NCBI GenBank assembly: GCA_046704785.1
Contig: JBJKRF010000139.1
Coordinates: 1 to 24,352 of the forward strand
Direction: 5' to 3'
DNA length: 24,352 nucleotides
Origin: JBJKRF01 sp046704785
Lineage (GTDB): Bacteria > Chloroflexota > Anaerolineae > Anaerolineales > Villigracilaceae
Made by a program: the position numbers and the translations under genes. The notes beneath the pieces were generated by a model, which worked only from the letters and a program-made list of their open reading frames with translations, ran no database searches and was not told where the DNA came from. Of the stretch, positions 22,028 through 24,352 are shown piece by piece. Each line of letters begins with the position of its first letter. Within the stretch, counting starts at the first letter, position 1.

Positions 22028-24214
22028 ATGCACAAGAAATTTCTTATCATCGTTGGGTTTGTGGTGGTTGCAGCCGCAATCATCGCTGCCTGTGGTACGA
22101 CAACAGCCACGCCCACGGCAGCGTCTACCCAGGCCCCAACACAAATCGTATCACCGACGCCCGACGTGCCGTTTGTATCGGAATGGCAGAATTCGGGGCA
22201 CGCTGATGTAAGCGCCGAGCCCTTTAATCATTGGAACAGCGATGGTGCCGTTCCGACGGCCTGCGCCAGATGCCATACCCCGGCAGGCTACGTCGAATAT
22301 GTGAGCACGGGTAAAGTCGCCAATGATATCAAGGCGCCTGCCGGTGTGATTACCTGTACCACCTGCCACAACAGCGCTACCATGAATTTAACGTCGGTCA
22401 CGTTTCCATCTGGTGTAACCATCAACAACCTCGGCCCCGAGGCGCGTTGCATGGAATGTCACCAGGGCCGTGAGTCCACGGTCAGCGTCAACAAGACCAT
22501 TGCCAGTTTCAAGGCTACGGATGCGCCCGACGCTGTTCCGGCAGCGATCAAAGGCACCAACGGGCAAGACCAGACTCTCGGCTTTATCAACGTCCATTAT
22601 CTCGCTGCGGGCGCTACCCTTTACGGTGGCGAAACTCACGGCGGATATGAGTATCCTGGCAAGACGTATTCGGCCAAGAACCAGCACGTCGAAGGCATGG
22701 ATACCTGTATCGCCTGCCATGATCAGCACAGCACCCAGGTACGGATCAACAAGTGCCAGCAGTGCCATGATGTCAAGACCGTCGACGACCTGAAGAACAT
22801 CCGCATGAATTCTTCGCTGATGGACTACAACGGCAACGGCGACACCAAGGAAGGCATCTATTACGAGATCCAGGGTCTGCAGACTTCGCTGATGACCGCA
22901 GCACAGGCATACGCTAAAGATGTAACAGGCACCAGCATCGTCTACGATGGCAACACCTACCCGTACTTCTTCGTAGATGCCAACGACGACGGCAAAGCCG
23001 ATCAACAGAACGGCAAGCCGGTTGCCTTCACCAAATGGACGCCGCGCCTGGTGGAAGCGACCTACAACTACCAGTTCGTCGAGAAAGACCCCGGCGCCTT
23101 CGCGCACAATCCGAGCTACGTCATTGAATTGCTCTACGATTCGACGGCTGATCTCGACTCCTATTTCAGCGATGCCGGCAAGACCGTACCGGTTGACATG
23201 AGCAAGATGGTCCGCGACAACGCAGCCCACTTTGCCGGAGATACCCTGCCCTTCCGTCATTGGGATGGGGCCGACACGCCCGGCATTGGCACCGTTCCCG
23301 GTACCTGCGCCAAATGCCACACCGCCACCGGCCTACCGCAGTTCCTGGCAGAAGGCACCACGATTTCGAATCCTGCCTCCGACGGCCTGGCGTGCAGCAC
23401 CTGCCACGACACCGCCAACTTCCCGAATCGCCGGCAGGTCACCAGTGTGACCTTCCCCAGCGGCAAGACCGTCAGTTTTGCCAAGGACGCTCAAGGTAAT
23501 CTGGCAGCCGACGACTCCAACCTGTGCATCGAATGCCACCAGGGGCGTGAGTCCACGGTTAGCGTCAATAAGAGCGTTGCTACCGCTGGCGCTACGGATG
23601 ACGAGGTTTCAGCTAAGCTTAGCTTTATAGACGTCCATCACCTGCCCGCCGGCGCCACGTTCTTCGGCAATGATGTTGAAGGCGCCTACCAGTACCCGGG
23701 CAAGACCTACGTGGGAGCCAATTCACAGCATCCGCTGAACAAGTGCACCGATTGTCACGATGCGCACACACTGGCCCCCAAGGTCGAGGCCTGCGCCGGA
23801 TGTCACGGCACAGACAAGCCGGAAGACATCCGAGCCCCTGGCGATACCACCGATTACGACGGCGACGGCAACACCACTGAAGGGATGAAAGGCGAGATCG
23901 ACACGTTGGAGCAGGCGCTCTATGCGCAAATGCAGACCTACGCCGAAACCACCGCCGGTACTCCCATCGTCTACAGCACGTCGTACCCGAACTTCTTCGT
24001 CGACGCCAACAAAGACGGCAAACCCGACAGCAACGACAAGGGCCTGGTCAGCTACAACGCCTGGACACCTCGTCTGCTCAAGGCAGCCTACAACTACCAA
24101 CTCGTCCAGGAAGATCCGGGAGCGTTCGTTCACAACCCGAAGTACGTCATCGAGTTCCTGATCGACTCTATTCAAGACCTGGGCGGCGACGTAAGTCATT
24201 ACGTCCGTCCGTAA
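22028..24214 (+). CDS. Decaheme c-type cytochrome lipoprotein, tandem pentaheme units
   Basis: 728 residues. The lipoprotein signal ends AIIAAC (C22), followed by a Thr/Pro/Ala linker to about 48, so the protein should be anchored outside the cell membrane. Ten CxxCH heme motifs start at C79, 110, 141, 227, 243, 427, 456, 500, 573 and 589. They form two units of five, about 55-380 and 397-728, sharing text such as VTFPSG, CHQGRESTVSVNK, a PAGAT/AAGAT segment, YPGKTY and DPGAF-HNP. Each unit also has two Asp-rich loops of EF-hand/dockerin style (DYNGNGD 266, DANDDGKAD 317; DYDGDGN 609, DANKDGKPD 659). A role in electron transfer to or from extracellular acceptors or a membrane partner is inferred; the exact partner is unknown. 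AAGGAG lies eight bases before ATG 22028. No cytochrome maturation gene is in the window. Confidence 0.93.
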   Translation: MHKKFLIIVGFVVVAAAIIAACGTTTATPTAASTQAPTQIVSPTPDVPFVSEWQNSGHADVSAEPFNHWNSDGAVPTACARCHTPAGYVEYVSTGKVANDIKAPAGVITCTTCHNSATMNLTSVTFPSGVTINNLGPEARCMECHQGRESTVSVNKTIASFKATDAPDAVPAAIKGTNGQDQTLGFINVHYLAAGATLYGGETHGGYEYPGKTYSAKNQHVEGMDTCIACHDQHSTQVRINKCQQCHDVKTVDDLKNIRMNSSLMDYNGNGDTKEGIYYEIQGLQTSLMTAAQAYAKDVTGTSIVYDGNTYPYFFVDANDDGKADQQNGKPVAFTKWTPRLVEATYNYQFVEKDPGAFAHNPSYVIELLYDSTADLDSYFSDAGKTVPVDMSKMVRDNAAHFAGDTLPFRHWDGADTPGIGTVPGTCAKCHTATGLPQFLAEGTTISNPASDGLACSTCHDTANFPNRRQVTSVTFPSGKTVSFAKDAQGNLAADDSNLCIECHQGRESTVSVNKSVATAGATDDEVSAKLSFIDVHHLPAGATFFGNDVEGAYQYPGKTYVGANSQHPLNKCTDCHDAHTLAPKVEACAGCHGTDKPEDIRAPGDTTDYDGDGNTTEGMKGEIDTLEQALYAQMQTYAETTAGTPIVYSTSYPNFFVDANKDGKPDSNDKGLVSYNAWTPRLLKAAYNYQLVQEDPGAFVHNPKYVIEFLIDSIQDLGGDVSHYVRP
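22190..24205 (+). repeat. Internal tandem duplication within the cytochrome gene
   Basis: Two diverged copies, about 22190-23165 and 23216-24205, are offset by roughly 1030-1080 bases. The best conserved DNA is around the third heme of each unit (22448 and 23525), where the GRESTVSVNK codons differ mainly at third positions. This points to an old gene duplication kept by selection on the protein. Confidence 0.8.
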
Positions 24215-24352
24215 TAGCTGATTTGGGCACGGTTCACATTCAGTCAAGATCAGCTTTACAAATTTCATGAAGATACTGGTTTCACACAGCCCTATATATG
24301 GCTTTTTCCTACAGAAACGAGCTTTGATCGTCAAATGCAGGTTGAAATTAGA
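24215..24352. other. 3' flank of the cytochrome gene
   Basis: 138 bases with no convincing gene. AGCTGAT (24216-24222) and ATCAGCT (24249-24255) can pair over a 26-nt loop with TT after them, a weak terminator candidate just past the stop. Confidence 0.35.

Noticed and set aside
22388..23320. Long - strand open frame of about 310 codons opposite the cytochrome gene
   Set aside because: It is the mirror of a GC-rich coding region; the + strand frame has a signal peptide, ten heme motifs and a ribosome site, while the reverse frame has no recognisable domain.

Overview
The window looks like chromosomal DNA from a member of the Chloroflexota, probably Anaerolineae-like. This is an inference from three secreted lipoproteins (5114, 17110 and 22028) with a lipobox cysteine followed by a Thr/Pro/Ala-rich linker, a style common in that phylum, together with moderately high GC and mostly Shine-Dalgarno-led genes. 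No rRNA, insertion sequence, CRISPR array or prophage was seen.

Layout. 1-349: the 3' end of an unrecognised + strand gene, then a structured non-coding stretch and a strong hairpin terminator. 350-2735 (-): a MoxR AAA+ ATPase and CoxE-like VWA protein pair, with a recognisable promoter. 2888-4663 (-): a large protein with a PEPCK/HPr-kinase-like P-loop domain. 4664-5113: a divergent control region with a CRP/FNR-type palindrome and an orphan Shine-Dalgarno. 5114-7220 (+): a polar amino acid ABC binding lipoprotein and a permease, without an ATPase gene. 7217-8434 (-): an MFS transporter whose stop codon overlaps that of the permease. 8566-8650 (-): tRNA-Leu(GAG) with encoded CCA, a perfect -35/-10 promoter and its own terminator. 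8980-11425 (+): plsX and fabF, lipid synthesis. 11721-12419 (+): a membrane-anchored NERD-like protein with a degenerate active-site region. 12513-14137 (-): a decaying, partly AT-rich accessory segment holding a frameshifted DUF4190-like gene, an orphan polytopic membrane protein, a stop-interrupted zinc-ribbon-like microgene and a 43-residue membrane ORF. 14152-16974 (+): a DinG-type protein fusing a DEDDh exonuclease to an Fe-S XPD-family helicase, probably leaderless. 17110-21706 (+): a complete livJ-H-M-G-F branched-chain amino acid ABC operon with two hairpins between livJ and livH. 22028-24214 (+): a decaheme c-type cytochrome lipoprotein made of two tandem pentaheme units, each with two Ca-binding-type loops.

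The genes fit an organism that scavenges amino acids (two ABC systems and an MFS carrier) and exports multiheme cytochromes for electron transfer. The parts most worth a second look are the 5' leader of the decaheme cytochrome (palindromes, an internal terminator with a competing GGAGGT segment, and a hairpin covering the ribosome binding site), the duplicated heme and Ca-loop architecture itself, and the eroded - strand segment before dinG.
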